This document shows positions 1 through 10,801 of a stretch of DNA of 64,000 bases, one piece after another. The DNA comes from Pseudopithomyces maydicus (Eukaryota; Ascomycota; Dothideomycetes; Pleosporales; Didymosphaeriaceae), in NCBI GenBank assembly GCA_026873275.1, contig JANTUC010000001.1, forward strand, positions 2,914,001 to 2,978,000. Direction: 5' to 3'. The notes under the pieces are model-generated. The model saw nothing but the letters and a program-made list of their open reading frames with translations, was not told where the DNA came from and made no database searches. The position numbers and the translations under genes were made by a program. Every line of letters starts with the position of its first letter. Position 1 is the first letter of the stretch.

Positions 1-42
1 AACCTATCTTCCAGACGATGCTTAGTTAATAACGATGGTAAC

Positions 43-1004
43 CTACCACTCGTAGACCCAACCCTTGTTCTTCTCCATGAATTCGGTGCAAGCTTCCTTG
101 AGCGCGATGTTTGGTCTCAGCTCCTGGATCGTGAGAGGCTCCCTCGTCAGCGGATCCGTCGCGCTCCTCTTCAGATGCTCGATGATGGTTGCGCGCTCGT
201 ATGAGCGGCCATTCTTGGTAACGACCGGGTCGGTCATAACCTCAAACGTTATCCCATCGATGAGGTAGTCGGGCACTTCGCGTATCTCGAGGTTCTCGGG
301 GTCGGAGAGGGCGAAGGCGGTACGGATATCGTCGCGTTTCTGCTCGAACTCGGTCCTCCTTTCCTGCTTCTCTTCCATGGCTTCGACCCGGCCAATCTCA
401 CCAGACTCCAAGCGCGCGTCGATTTCGTCCATGTCGGCCTTGTGCTGGGTCTCGAGGGAGGTTTCGAGTTCGGCGAGGAGGCCTTTGCGCCGGCGTATGC
501 GGTCGCGCTCGCGGATGTCCCACTTGGCTTTCTTGCATCGCGTGACAAGGGCGGATATGGTGGCCGCATTAGACGTTTGCTGCGACGAGTTGACGCACAG
601 ATCGTATGCTCGTAGCGCGCTGCTTAAGGCCTCGTTGGGGTGGTTGATAGCAATCTGCGCTTGTGCTGCACGCCATCTGATGTTAGCACTTGTCGCTATC
701 TGATCACTTTCACATACACCCCCAAACCAACGCAACGCAAGATGGGCGTACCTAGGTAGAAATACGCCTTCATGTTCTCCGTCATCAGGTCGATACTCGC
801 CAGGCAGTCGTTGATGACGCCCTCCCACTTCTCCAGCTTGAGCCGCGCATTTGCCCGATTGGTAAACAGCAGCGGGTTCTTGCTGTTCTTCTGGATGGCC
901 TGGCCATACAGCTGCTCGGCCTGCTCGTACTCTTGATTCTTAAAGTGGAGATTGCCTTGGTTCTTGAGCTGCTCGGCCGCGTATTCATTGCCCGCTGGCG
1001 GCAT
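43..1004 (-). CDS. CHIP/STUB1-type TPR and U-box E3 ubiquitin ligase
   Basis: Co-chaperone ubiquitin ligase expected to bind Hsp70/Hsp90 C-termini through TPRs and ubiquitinate clients in the cytosol. Two exons, 1004-752 and 665-43, separated by an 86-nt intron with a CTAAC branch point; the spliced frame is 876 nt (291 aa). The N-terminus carries tetratricopeptide repeats (EQLKNQGNLHFKNQEYEQA, then LFTNRANARLKLEKWEG), the middle is a charged helical region, and the last 80 residues are a U-box (ITFEVMTDPVVTKNG, DPLTREPLT), ending GWVYEW, close to animal CHIP endings. I chose the Met of MPPAGNEY because the frame upstream of it is Pro/Ser-rich and unlike the family. The GCAG acceptor is preferred over an earlier CAG because only it keeps the TPR frame. 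Confidence 0.9.
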
Positions 1005-1721
1005 GGTGCCTGGCGTGGGCGGGCGAGGAAGATGCCCGGACGTCGGGTCGGAGTTTACCGGTCGGTCTCCAGGGACGAAGCACGCGAGTGGTGGGGCTGA
1101 CACGTCGCGGGGTTGCGACTTCTTTTGTTCGGCGACGGAGGAAGATTCTGGAATTCTGCTGAGGTGAGCAGCGTTGCCGACCATGCGATGGTGTTTTGTA
1201 GACTTCCAGGCCAATTCCTTGACTCACCTTGACCACCTGGAAGAGTCGATCGTGATGTTGCTCCGCGCTGGAACGTGCCACCACTAATGCTGGAGCTGGA
1301 TGCCGTCTACACAGCCACAGTCAACATTTCTTCGTGTCCTACAACGCGGTTGCTGTGAATGACAGAGAGCATTCCTCTGGGAGGCGTCTTGGTGTGTTTG
1401 TATCAGGTCATACGAGGCGTCCATGGCGCAGCAGCCTTCGAAGTGTTCCGTCGGTGAGGGCGGCCCTTCAGTGCCGGATATCCGTACACCCAAGCCTGAA
1501 GCACAATGGAAGTGGACATGGCAGGATCGCCATTTTGTTATGACCGCATAGCACATGGAGATTGCTGGTCATCTGCATAGTTTTTGTTTTCAATACTCTA
1601 AGATGTACAGACTCCTTGCTTCACGGACTATCCTAGGGTACCACAGTGGTCCAACGCAACACGTAAAGCCAGTAATTCCGCTAGACCTGAACAATCTCCT
1701 TTGTCCTCTATTCTTATCTTT
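1005..1721. other. intergenic: CHIP promoter and polygalacturonase 3' flank
   Basis: No coding sequence I can support. It should hold the upstream region of the U-box gene and the 3' untranslated region of the polygalacturonase gene. Open frames here are short and lack family resemblance. Confidence 0.6.
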
Positions 1722-3023
1722 TCAAGCATCACCACTCAATTGCTGCTTCCACCCACTGGGACACGTACCGGTGCACGCTAACCCACTATCGCTATTCATG
1801 TTCGTGCACAGCACTTTCGCCTTCCCTCCATTCTTCGGTGTGATATTCACATCTTTGAATTTCAGTCCCGTGCATGGCACACTTTTACTGCAATATATCC
1901 CCGCCGCAACATTGTATCGACTTGTGCCCGTCACGTTTTCCCAAGTAACATCGCTGATTTTCAACTTGCTGCTATCACAGTTGCTGTATGAATAGATGCA
2001 CGGCGATATGTATATCGGCTGGTTGACATCTTGGAAATGGAAGTTACGGAAGGTTACGTTGCGGACGTGGCCTTGACCGGGGTACGTCTTGATCCAGGCC
2101 GCGTTGGACGAATGGATAGCGGTGAAGTCTTCGAAAAGAACGTTGTCGACGTAGTCGATAGCATTGTTACCAAGGCTACCTATACAGGCTGCGCCAGACT
2201 CGTAACAGGTTACATTTTTAACGTAGACGTTGGAAGAGTTGCCCTTGATAGATATACAGTCCTATGGTAGTCTCATTAGAAAGCGCTTGAAAAAAAGAAA
2301 GAGTATACAAGTCATACATCTCCGCATTTTACAACCCAATTCTTAATGACAATATCCTTGGAGTTCCAAGAATCAAACCCATCGGTGTTGACGGTGTTCC
2401 ACTGAGATGTGGAGGTTGCATTCATATCGAGGTTGGTCATCGTTACATTTTCCGAGTATGCAACAAACGTGTGCCTTGGAAGTGTCAGCTGCTTATGAGT
2501 ACCTTGTGAAGGGTCTCACCAGAATTGCGTCTGTCTCCACGTGATCCCATCCACAAAGGCATTCTTCGCTTTCCACAGTGTAAGGCTGATGGGACGACCG
2601 GCCATGTTTGAGCCGTTTTTGTTAACATCATACCACTTCTGGCCGTTGCCGTTGAAAAGTGCTTTGCCATATCCACGGATGGAGAAGGTATCTCCCCCAA
2701 TCTGAAAGCCGTCGAACGCTGTGAGTATGTAACGCTGATACTGTTCTTCGTCCAGTAGTTGATGTCATCATTCCAGGTGAGTTTTCCCCTGATGCTAATG
2801 TCACAATTTTTAAGGTTCAAAACATCCATGACTTTGGCGATGGTGTAGTCGCCTTCTGTTATTTCAATTTGTCCGTTTTGGCCGCATTGCTTGAAAGCAT
2901 CCATGATGTAGGGGAGTCATCTTTGCTGCCCGAGGGTGTGACTGTGCAGAGGCTGCCGGTTTTATTCATACCAGCCAAAGCTGGCAGAGCATGAGCGACC
3001 AAGGATAAGAAGACGACAAGCAT
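1722..3023 (-). CDS. secreted exo-polygalacturonase (GH28), two single-base frame breaks
   Basis: Pectin-degrading glycoside hydrolase family 28 enzyme. Exons 3023-2520, 2474-2318 and 2261-1722, introns 45 and 56 nt. The N-terminus is a signal peptide (MLVVFLSLVAHALPALAG). Family motifs are NTDGFDSW, GDDCISIKG, GSLGN and WIKTYPGQG, the last typical of exo-acting members. The frame is broken twice: at a C4 run (2911-2914) after the KDDSP stretch, and at a G5 run (2694-2698) after STAFRLG. With one base added at each, the spliced frame is 1203 nt, about 400 aa, normal for the family. The turn where many GH28 enzymes carry Gly-His-Gly reads Glu-Ser-Gly here. Either the sequence has errors or the gene is a recent pseudogene; other genes in the window have the same kind of break, so I favour error. 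Confidence 0.85.
2475..2519 (-). other. intron 1 of the polygalacturonase gene
   Basis: A 45-nt GT-AG intron (GTGAGA donor, CCAAG acceptor, GCTGAC branch site) splitting the Trp codon of the QFWHTF motif. It is among the shortest introns in the window. Confidence 0.8.
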
Positions 3024-3061
3024 TTTGACTGTAGTGAACGCAAACCTTCTGCAAAGGTCAA

Positions 3062-3109
3062 TGCGTGATCAAGCTTATGATCAAGCTTTATGGTCAAGCC
3101 TTATCAAGG
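3062..3109. repeat. degenerate tandem repeat upstream of the polygalacturonase start
   Basis: Three to four imperfect copies of a 12-13 nt unit around TGATCAAGCTT lie 40-90 nt upstream of the polygalacturonase ATG on the minus strand. This could be promoter sequence or 5' leader; no known regulator site is assigned. Confidence 0.5.
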
Positions 3110-3695
3110 ACTATGCTGCGGGGTCTTTGGAACTGACCTGCAGCAGTGACAAGGTTCAAAACGGTTGACACATTAGCAGGCAAATATTGGTGCAAATGCG
3201 ATCACAGAAGCCGGATATTACTCAAAGGGGATTGCTCAATCATATTGAGAAATTGAAATGCGGCGAGAGGCGCGTGGGGCTGTTGTAATTGCCGGAAAAT
3301 TCCACGTACTAGCACTCGTAAAACATATGAAATAGGAAGCGAGCTTCCACCTGCGGGGTTTAATGCATTGTACTGCACGTTTGTTGGTGGGATACGAAAA
3401 GGTTTCTGCGGGCAATCAAGGAGGAGGGTACAAGTACCTTGTGCCCTGGTGATCTCACGCAATAAATTTCGAGTTGACGGTGTGGCAACAACAATGAATG
3501 TACTGTAGACTAAGGTGCTGTGGGGTCAAATTCACAGGGCCCGGGGAGCTTGTAGAAGCGTAATCTATGGGTTGTGGACAAGTGCCAAGCATCGGCGTCA
3601 TTCGTGGGACCTTCGCGATACACACCAACTCCAGTATCCAGCTGCAATTGAATCTCAACGGGCCCTTTGGCGGGCTACAAGATACGCTCATTACC
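3110..3695. other. divergent intergenic region
   Basis: Shared upstream region of the polygalacturonase (-) and dihydroorotate dehydrogenase (+) genes. The dehydrogenase frame is open upstream to 3567 with another Met, so a 43-residue N-terminal extension cannot be fully excluded, but it does not resemble a targeting sequence. Confidence 0.6.
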
Positions 3696-5372
3696 ATGAA
3701 ATCGGCGGCCCAGATTCGTGCTCTTCGCGCCAGGCCGAATGTGCCTCGCTTGCGCCCATCGCAGCGCCCATTCGTGAATCCCACACGACACGCTTCATCC
3801 GCTGCCACCGACGCTCGCTCCGCCGTGACGCGCACCAAGAATATCATTTACGGCACCGTTCTCACGCTTGGTACTTCCTTTGGATACCTCTATGTTACCG
3901 ATACCCGATCCAGCATCCACGAATGGCTCGTCGTGCCCGCGCTACGGCAGATATACCCTGATGGGGAGGACGCGCATCATGCTGGAACCAAGATTGTGAA
4001 GGCCCTGTACAGCTTCGGCTTGCACCCAAGAGAGCGCGGTAACCCTGACGCCGCTGGTGACTTGGCGGTGGAGGTGTTCGGCCACAAGTTGAGCAACCCA
4101 ATTGGAACGTCGGCTGGCATGGACAAGGGCGCCGACATGCCTACGCCTGTATTCGACTTGGGTGCTGCTCTCGTCGAGGTGGGAGCAGTGACACCGCTGC
4201 CCCAAGAGGGAAACCCAAAACCGAGAGTATTCCGCCTGCCGTCACAGAATGCCCTGATCAACCGCTACGGCTTCAATTCCGAGGGCGCCGAAACGGTCGC
4301 TATGAGGCTACGACATCGAGTGCGGCAGTTCGCATACCATGCAGGACTTGGAATCGACGAGGAAGCGGAACGCATGGTACTCAACGGCGAGGCTGGAGTC
4401 CCTCCTGGCTCACTCATCCCTGGGCGTCTTCTGGCAGTTCAGATTGCCAAGAACAAGACTACTTCGGAACAAGATATCGAGGCTGTAAAGAGAGACTACA
4501 CTGCTTGCGTTGATCAACTTGCCAAGTATGCCGATATCATTGTTGTAAACGTATCGAGCCCAAACACCCCCGGCCTGCGAGCTTTGCAAAACGTGGAACC
4601 GCTCACCCAGCTGTTGAACAGCGTTGTGCAGGCCGCAAAGAAAGTCGACCGGAAGACCAAGCCCGCCATCATGGTCAAAGTGAGCCCTGATGAGGATTCT
4701 GAAGAGCAGGTATCCGGGATCTGCGAGGCTGTCTGGGATTCCGGTGTTGATGGCGTGATTGTCGGAAACACCACAAAGAAGCGACCTGATCCTTTGCCGA
4801 AGGGCTATCTCCTTCCCCAGACAGAAGCCAATATCTTATTGGAACAGGGAGGTTACTCTGGCCCGCAGATGTTCGAGCGCACCCTCAGTCTCGTGAAGAA
4901 GTACAGGAAATCACTTGATGACGGTCCAAAACAACTTCCTCCGCCCTCCCCCAAATCCGAGTTTCCTGTCAGCGGTCACTCGACTGGCGATGAGCCCGAT
5001 AGCTCGATCATCCCCAAGCTCCAGCAGTCCACAATATCAAAATCGTCAGTCTCCAAAGTGCCCGCTGCCTCAACCGACCTGCCCTCGGAGGATTCGCCAC
5101 CGCCCACCAACGTAGATGACTTGGCAGTTTCGGCACCGAAACTCGCGCTACAGCCTGCTTCTGTGCCACAAAGTGATCCGGCCCCAGCTCCTACGGCGCC
5201 CAGAAAGGTCATCTTCGCGACTGGCGGTATCACGAACGGACGGCAGGCCCGAGAGATCCTGGATGCTGGTGCGAGTGTTGCGCAGGTTTACACTGCAATT
5301 ATCTACGGAGGTGTTGGTACGATAAGTAGGATCAAGGACGAGATGAGAGAGGAGGCTGCGAAGAAGCCGTAG
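3696..5372 (+). CDS. dihydroorotate dehydrogenase, class 2, mitochondrial
   Basis: Fourth step of de novo pyrimidine synthesis: oxidises dihydroorotate to orotate with ubiquinone as acceptor at the inner mitochondrial membrane. Intronless, 558 aa. The Arg/Ser-rich N-terminus (about residues 1-40) is a mitochondrial presequence followed by a membrane helix (NIIYGTVLTLGTSFGYLYV). The core has SAGMDKGADMPTP, VEVGAVTPLPQEGNPKPR and NRYGFNSEG; NVSSPNTPGLR near residue 285 carries the class 2 catalytic serine; the FMN-phosphate end is FATGGITNGRQAREIL. About 90 Pro/Ser-rich residues (roughly 408-500) interrupt the barrel just before its last strands. Insertions at this place are, as far as I recall, common in filamentous fungi. 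The start at 3696 gives the expected targeting peptide. Confidence 0.93.
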   Translation: MKSAAQIRALRARPNVPRLRPSQRPFVNPTRHASSAATDARSAVTRTKNIIYGTVLTLGTSFGYLYVTDTRSSIHEWLVVPALRQIYPDGEDAHHAGTKIVKALYSFGLHPRERGNPDAAGDLAVEVFGHKLSNPIGTSAGMDKGADMPTPVFDLGAALVEVGAVTPLPQEGNPKPRVFRLPSQNALINRYGFNSEGAETVAMRLRHRVRQFAYHAGLGIDEEAERMVLNGEAGVPPGSLIPGRLLAVQIAKNKTTSEQDIEAVKRDYTACVDQLAKYADIIVVNVSSPNTPGLRALQNVEPLTQLLNSVVQAAKKVDRKTKPAIMVKVSPDEDSEEQVSGICEAVWDSGVDGVIVGNTTKKRPDPLPKGYLLPQTEANILLEQGGYSGPQMFERTLSLVKKYRKSLDDGPKQLPPPSPKSEFPVSGHSTGDEPDSSIIPKLQQSTISKSSVSKVPAASTDLPSEDSPPPTNVDDLAVSAPKLALQPASVPQSDPAPAPTAPRKVIFATGGITNGRQAREILDAGASVAQVYTAIIYGGVGTISRIKDEMREEAAKKP

Positions 5373-5659
5373 ACGTGAATTCAAAAGTGGGAATATTTCT
5401 GTACGGGGGTTTGGAATCAAAATGCGTAGATTAGTGTTCTATTATATATATCATGGATCGGGTGTAAATACACCAAGTGTCTCGTTTTCTCTCGCGTATT
5501 TTGGTGGGATCGCAGTTACCCCGATTGTTAACACTACCCTCACATGTAGGTACAGAATTAGTGAAGGCGATTTGATTATGTGATACCTTAGTGAGCTATT
5601 TCAAGAAAGATCTCTTTCCGACGCAATGCAGTGCCACTTTGTACAAAAGCTAAACAAAC

Positions 5660-7744
5660 TTACCCCTCCGTCTCCTCCTTCTCCGCCTTCTCAAGTCCCT
5701 CCGTCCCCACACTCTGCCTCTCTTCCGCCCTCACAACATCCGGATTCGTCTCCTCCAAAGCCCTCCTCACCTTCGGATCCAGCTCATCCAGCTCAGGGAC
5801 CACCCATTTTGCACTCTCCCATGGCTTAACCCCTAGTAAATACATAGTGTCTATTTCTTCGAGCGTGCGACCCTGTCCCTCTATTACGAAGAAGTATATA
5901 CCTGGAAGAAAGAGCAAAGTTAGATGAGGACGCGTTGAATGGGGGTCTTTGAACATACCTAGGCCGGCGAGGACGTTGCATCCGGCGAAGACGTAGCCGT
6001 AGCGGAAGTCGATCGCGCTCGTGATGAAGGGGGTGAAGAAGGCTAGGAGGAAGTTCCAGAGCCAGTTGCTTGCTGTGCTCAAGGCCATGGCTTTGGCGCG
6101 GTAACGGCTGGGGTAGAGTTCGCCGCAGATTGTCCTATGTGGGGATATGTTTAGTACATTTCACAAGGCTCAACTCAGTGGTTTTCTTCTCAACTTACCA
6201 TATCATAGGCCCCCACGTAGTAGCAAAGCCGAAAATGAAGAAGCACGCAAAGACAATCATGGCGACGGACGCATGTGGTGTGTTCTCCGGGACGTCCCGA
6301 TCGAGTGCAAAGTGGCCGACCGACGCGAAGATCATGAAGCAGACGAACATCCAAGCAGAGCCTGCCATGAGGGACTTTCGACGGCCGTAATGCTCTACGA
6401 TGTAGAGACCGTAGAAGGTGACGCCGAAGTTGATACCGTTCTGGGAAGGTTAGTATACTGGATTTCGCCTCTTCGGGCTGGGGGAGTTACTTACCAGAAT
6501 CATCTGGGTGACAAATGAGTTGTTGATGCCAGTTCCACGGAATATTACTGTTCCGTAATAGAAGAAGTAGTTTGCGCTGATATGGTTAGCATCACAACAA
6601 TGAAGAAAACCAGGTTTATGTAGACCTACCCAGTCAACTGCTGGAACATCTGGAGACCCATTCCCAGAACCAGTCTATACGCCATCTTCGGTGCCTTCCA
6701 CATCCTCAACCACTCTTGCAATGCGTTCCCTTTGTTGCTCTCCTCGGCCAACTTCAAGCGAATCTCCTCCAGCTCCGTATGGATAGAGTAGTGGTTCTCC
6801 CCCACACCGTACACTTTACACATGGTCTTTTTAGCCTCATCCACCTTGCCATGTCTGAACAAAAACCGCGGAGTTTCCGAGAAAAATAGGATGCCGACTC
6901 CAAGAATAGCAGGAAACACGAACGACAAGCCCAGCGTAATCTGCCACGAAGCTGCCTTATTACTCTGATGTTTTTCTGCAGCGTAGTTGAACACGGCGGA
7001 TAGAAAGATGCCAAAGGTAATCATGAGCTGGTATGTGCTGATGAGGGCACCTCGGACGTGTCGTGGTGCCGTCTCAGCTTGGTACATGGGTACGAGAAGA
7101 CTGAGGGCGCCGACTCCGAAGCCAGCGACTAAGCGACCGAGCATTATCTAAAATAACACAAATCAACAATTGGTCCTGGGAGATAATTAGATGCCCTCAT
7201 CCGCAAGAAACATACCTGATACCATTTATCCGTCGCCGAAATCTGCACCACGATACCCACCGAGAAGATCACACACCACACGATAATACTCCACTTCCTC
7301 CCAACCCAATCCGCGATCGGTGCCCCAACGAGAGCTCCAATCAGCGTCCCGATAGACAGCAAACCCACAATCAATCCGGAACGCACGTTTGAAAAATAGT
7401 ACTCTGGTTCCTGCCCGTTGGTGTGGCGCTGGCCGAAGCGCCGCAGGAAGTCTGGCATAGCGAGGAAGCCGGAGATTTGTCCCGTGTCGTAGCCGAAGAC
7501 GAAGCCGCCTATGAGAATGTAAATGATAACTGATGAGATGATAGGGAGAATACAGATGGGGATGGTACGTACCCATGGAAACCAAGATGCCCATGGAGAA
7601 AGCGACCCACGTGAGGCGAGGCAGTGGTTGGGTGTCATAGCCTTCGTGGGCGGCTACCCAGCGGGAGGTGTGCTCGACAGAGTTGCGACGTCTCCAATTG
7701 GAGAGGGGTTGGTTAACTTCATGTTGTGTCTCTCTGGATTGCAA
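5660..7744 (-). CDS. MFS sugar/hexose transporter
   Basis: Twelve-helix sugar porter of the plasma membrane. Seven exons: 7744-7573, 7508-7216, 7147-6630, 6576-6495, 6440-6199, 6134-5959, 5901-5660, with 53-68 nt introns; the spliced frame is exactly 1725 nt, 574 aa. Signatures: GFVFGYDTGQISGFL in helix 1, ADWVGRKWS loop motif, PMYQAETAPRHVRG after helix 4, QQLTGANYFFYYG in helix 7, and EGQGRTLEEIDTMY after helix 12. The start at 7744 is the first Met in the frame that reaches PRLTWVAFSMG; a nearer ATG is out of frame and soon hits a stop. The last intron (5902-5958) is 57 nt with no in-frame stop, so retention would only add 19 residues. Substrate unknown; hexose is likeliest. Confidence 0.92.
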
Positions 7745-8662
7745 GTTGCTTATTTACACGAGTACATAGGTATGCGATTCAAAGGTGGGAGACCAATGCT
7801 TATATACATAAGCACCAATGCAGAAGCTTCCATCCCCTCCACACAATAGCAGGCATTCTGTACACTAGAAGAGAATCAAAACGCGTGATTCGAGGGACAA
7901 CCAGCACTGGTGGGGCGGAATATCGCGGATGGCAAAGTCACGCATCTGTGGAGGGAAGGCAAGATCAGGTGCGGAGATGAGATTTTAGGATCGTTACATC
8001 ACTAGGTGATTAAGCCGAGGTGGTTGTCAAACGAGGAAAAGACCAAAGTAGGGAGTTGTGAGTGATGAACTGGTGCTGATCTTTTGAGTGATAGTCTATA
8101 GCAATGAGCTGAGTATGCTAGGCTAAGAGGTGCCACACGAACAAGATGGCTTGGAACTGTTAAACGAAAGCTTGCTTGTAATTCAACGCTGACGACCGGA
8201 TAGCTGGGACGCAAAGCTATAGTACAGATAGTCTACCCCACAGTCTATTCGTAAGTCGTCCCGAGCATATGGCATCATTGGGGGCTTCTCGCTGACTGGG
8301 GTCTGCCGCCGACTTCCGGTGCACGCTGTAGGTGTGCCTCACTACGGCCGAGGCGATTAGTCTGCTGGCTAGAGATGATTAATTGAAGAATGTCGTTACT
8401 TTCCGAGATTCTGCCATAGGACACGTTGTGGTTTGCATGCGACGCGGCCCGCGTGTGGAAAGCACGTTGATACTTTTTAGTGGCGGTAGATTGCCGCGCA
8501 GCCCTAGAGCCCTGGAAAGCAACAATTCACGTGCCGCTGTTGAACATTGAATCATAGATCATACCTCTTACACCCATACCATCTCATCAATACTTGATAG
8601 ATTGATTTGACACTCGTGCTTTTGAGCTGGTGGTATTCGCCTTTTAGTCGTGACATGCAAGC
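7745..8662. other. intergenic: transporter promoter and eIF2B gamma 3' flank
   Basis: About 900 nt without a supportable gene. It contains the upstream region of the sugar transporter; short frames on both strands have no recognisable similarity. Confidence 0.6.
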
Positions 8663-10434
8663 CTAACCCAACGCTATCCCGTCCTCTTCATCCGCTTCAT
8701 CCCCAAAGTCACCGAAACCACCCTCATCTCCTTCGGGCAACTCGAAGCGCATGAACTTTTCGCCCTTACTCTCGGTGCCCCACTCGATCACCTGTCCGTC
8801 TTGCACCTCGCAATCCTTCAGGACGGTCTTGTCCTCGCTCTTCGCCTCGCCACCCTCAATCTTGCATCTCCTTCCCAATATGCAATCTGTCAGCTGTACG
8901 TTCTCGCCGACTTCGGCGCCCTCCATCAGTAGGCAGCGTAATAACCGCGCACCCTCGCCAATCTTGCAGTTTGCGCCGATGCAGGATTCTTTGATGTTGG
9001 TCTTCTCCGCAACCATGACGTTCTCGGCGAGAAGGCTGTTCTCAGCTTCGACACGGCACTTGCGCGGGATAAGGTTCTTATGCGCCACCTTGGAGGCATG
9101 CGAGAAGGGCGAGGCGGGGACGCCGTTGGTTTCTTCCAAAGACGGGAGTTTAGCGAGGCGCAAGGAGATTGTGAGGAGCAGGTGGGCAGTGTCGACACGG
9201 CGGATGAGCGGAGCATCCGTCGTAGCGGGTTGTACGTATGAGAGGAAAGGCGGGACGTTTAGTTTCGGTTTGGAGAGCGACTGGATGGCCTCGGGGATGT
9301 TGGAATTGCGCACTCGTGATGCCAGCGGCGGTGAGGATTCGTCGGGTCGGCTTGGACCGCTGTACGTAGAACTGAATTTGGAAACGTCAATCTCTTCTTC
9401 GATGACTTGCGAGCCATGGTCGCTGCCAGGTTCATCTTCCGGCTGCAATATCGAGCGCAGGCCGAGCTTATCGGCCAACCCGTTTTGCCATCCGGCTTTT
9501 GCCCACCATCCGAGCACGTCTTCGGCAACACTTTCGAACTTTTCGTTCTTCTTGATCATTTCGATGACCCAGTAGGGGAAGAAGTAAATGTGGGCGTCGC
9601 GGTGAGTGGTGAGCATCTTTATGCGGCCGTGTTTCCGGATGAGCGAATGGCGGACAGGGAAAGTCTTGTTCTCTTCTGTGATGTCGTTCAGGGTATCGGT
9701 CGGGGCGGTGTAGACGAGGTTGGACACATTGCGGCGCAACGAGTCTGCAGGCGGCGGCACAATGGGGGTAGACAGCGGTGTGGTCGCGATGAAGTCGGTC
9801 TCTTCGCCCTTCTTGCTCCCCTCGCCTTTCGTCTGGTACCAGACACCCAGGCCACCTCTCCTGCCGAGCTTCTCGCCGCCAATGGCAATGGGAAGCTTGC
9901 CGGTCGCAGTAAGACCTCCGGCAGCGGCGCCAAATCCAGCCTCTTCTACCATCCAAGCATCTGCCAGAGCGGTGCCGTCCAACTCGCAGACAATGTCGCA
10001 GGGCAGCACGATGAAATCGTTCTTGATGGCATCCTGGACTTCGGGAAGTCGGAAAAGGTGGCCGGTTCCAGTCTCGTGGGTGAGGTCTTTCGGGGCGATG
10101 ATATCTGGCTTGGGCGCAGGGAGCGAGGTGAGGTGCGGGTCACGCGACAGGGCAGCTTCTATGGCGTCCAAAGATTCGGGAGGTGTGACAATGGTGATGT
10201 CTGAGCAATTGAAGCCGGGTCAGTGAGTGCTGCAGCGTTTGGGGGAAGGGCGCGCACCTGTGACGCCCATGCGATAGCACCACTCCAGGGGTACCAGACC
10301 ATAGGCCTGTTCGCAACGGGCAGGAGGGCCTTGGGAATGTCCCTGGGCGAGGAGGTGAAGGTGGTCAGCGAGGCGCCGGGCCCGCACAGGATCAGGGCCT
10401 GGAAGCCCGGCGAGGGCAGGGTGGCGTGGGGCAT
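8663..10434 (-). CDS. GCD1: translation initiation factor eIF2B gamma subunit, one frame break
   Basis: Catalytic-subcomplex subunit of the eIF2 guanine nucleotide exchange factor, essential in yeast. Exons 10434-10258 and 10200-8663; 57-nt intron. The N-terminus (FQALILCGPGASL, IPKALLPVANRPMVWYP) is the nucleotidyltransferase-like domain. The C-terminal third is a left-handed beta-helix of hexapeptide repeats (IGANCKIGEGARLLRC, AEVGENVQLTDCILG) before an acidic tail. After MVWYP the frame shifts: the conserved continuation LEWCYRMGVTG is read one frame over, a base short in the C4/G4 run at 10288-10291. Adding one base gives 1716 nt, 571 aa. Because this gene is essential, I treat the break as a sequence error. 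The start is the Met of MPHATLPSPG. Confidence 0.9.
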
Positions 10435-10801
10435 GCTGGCTGGACTGCAGGCGCACAAGCAGAAGCAGAAGCAGAGTGCAGATTCAGCGATATGCGGGCG
10501 CGCGTGTGGTGTTTTCAAAGACGCAGTGGGGGTGCCTGGCGCGGCCCCGCCAAAGTTTCGCACATGCAATATGCAATGACTCTTTCGCGCGTCCTCGGCT
10601 CAGATGGCGGCTGGCGGCAGGGATGCATCAGATCATCATAGCTCCAGCGCTCCAGCGCTCCAGCGCTCCCAGCCTCGCCTCCGCTAAACAACAACAACGC
10701 CCGCTTCCTGCGCGCCCGGAGCATCCACTACCCACTCCTACCCCACACACACTCGCACCCGCTGTCGCATGGCCATGCAGTGAGCCTCGCGTGCCTGCAC
10801 C
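10435..10801. promoter_or_regulatory. shared divergent promoter of eIF2B gamma and Pex22-like genes
   Basis: A 367-nt GC-rich spacer between two divergent start codons, so it must hold both core promoters. It contains three tandem copies of the 8-mer CTCCAGCG at 10642-10665. No TATA box stands out. Confidence 0.55.
10642..10669. repeat. three tandem CTCCAGCG units
   Basis: Perfect 8-nt unit repeated three times plus a partial CTCC, inside the divergent promoter. It may be a microsatellite or clustered factor sites. Confidence 0.6.

Noticed and set aside
696..1214. 70-residue N-terminal extension of the U-box ligase
   Set aside because: Low-complexity text not seen in the family; the Met at 1004 directly precedes the first TPR.
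3567..3695. 43-residue extension of dihydroorotate dehydrogenase
   Set aside because: The Met at 3696 yields the Arg-rich mitochondrial presequence; the extension does not.
8751..10226. Long plus-strand frames (up to 274 codons)
   Set aside because: Antisense to eIF2B gamma, which has clear family motifs; no splice logic or homology.
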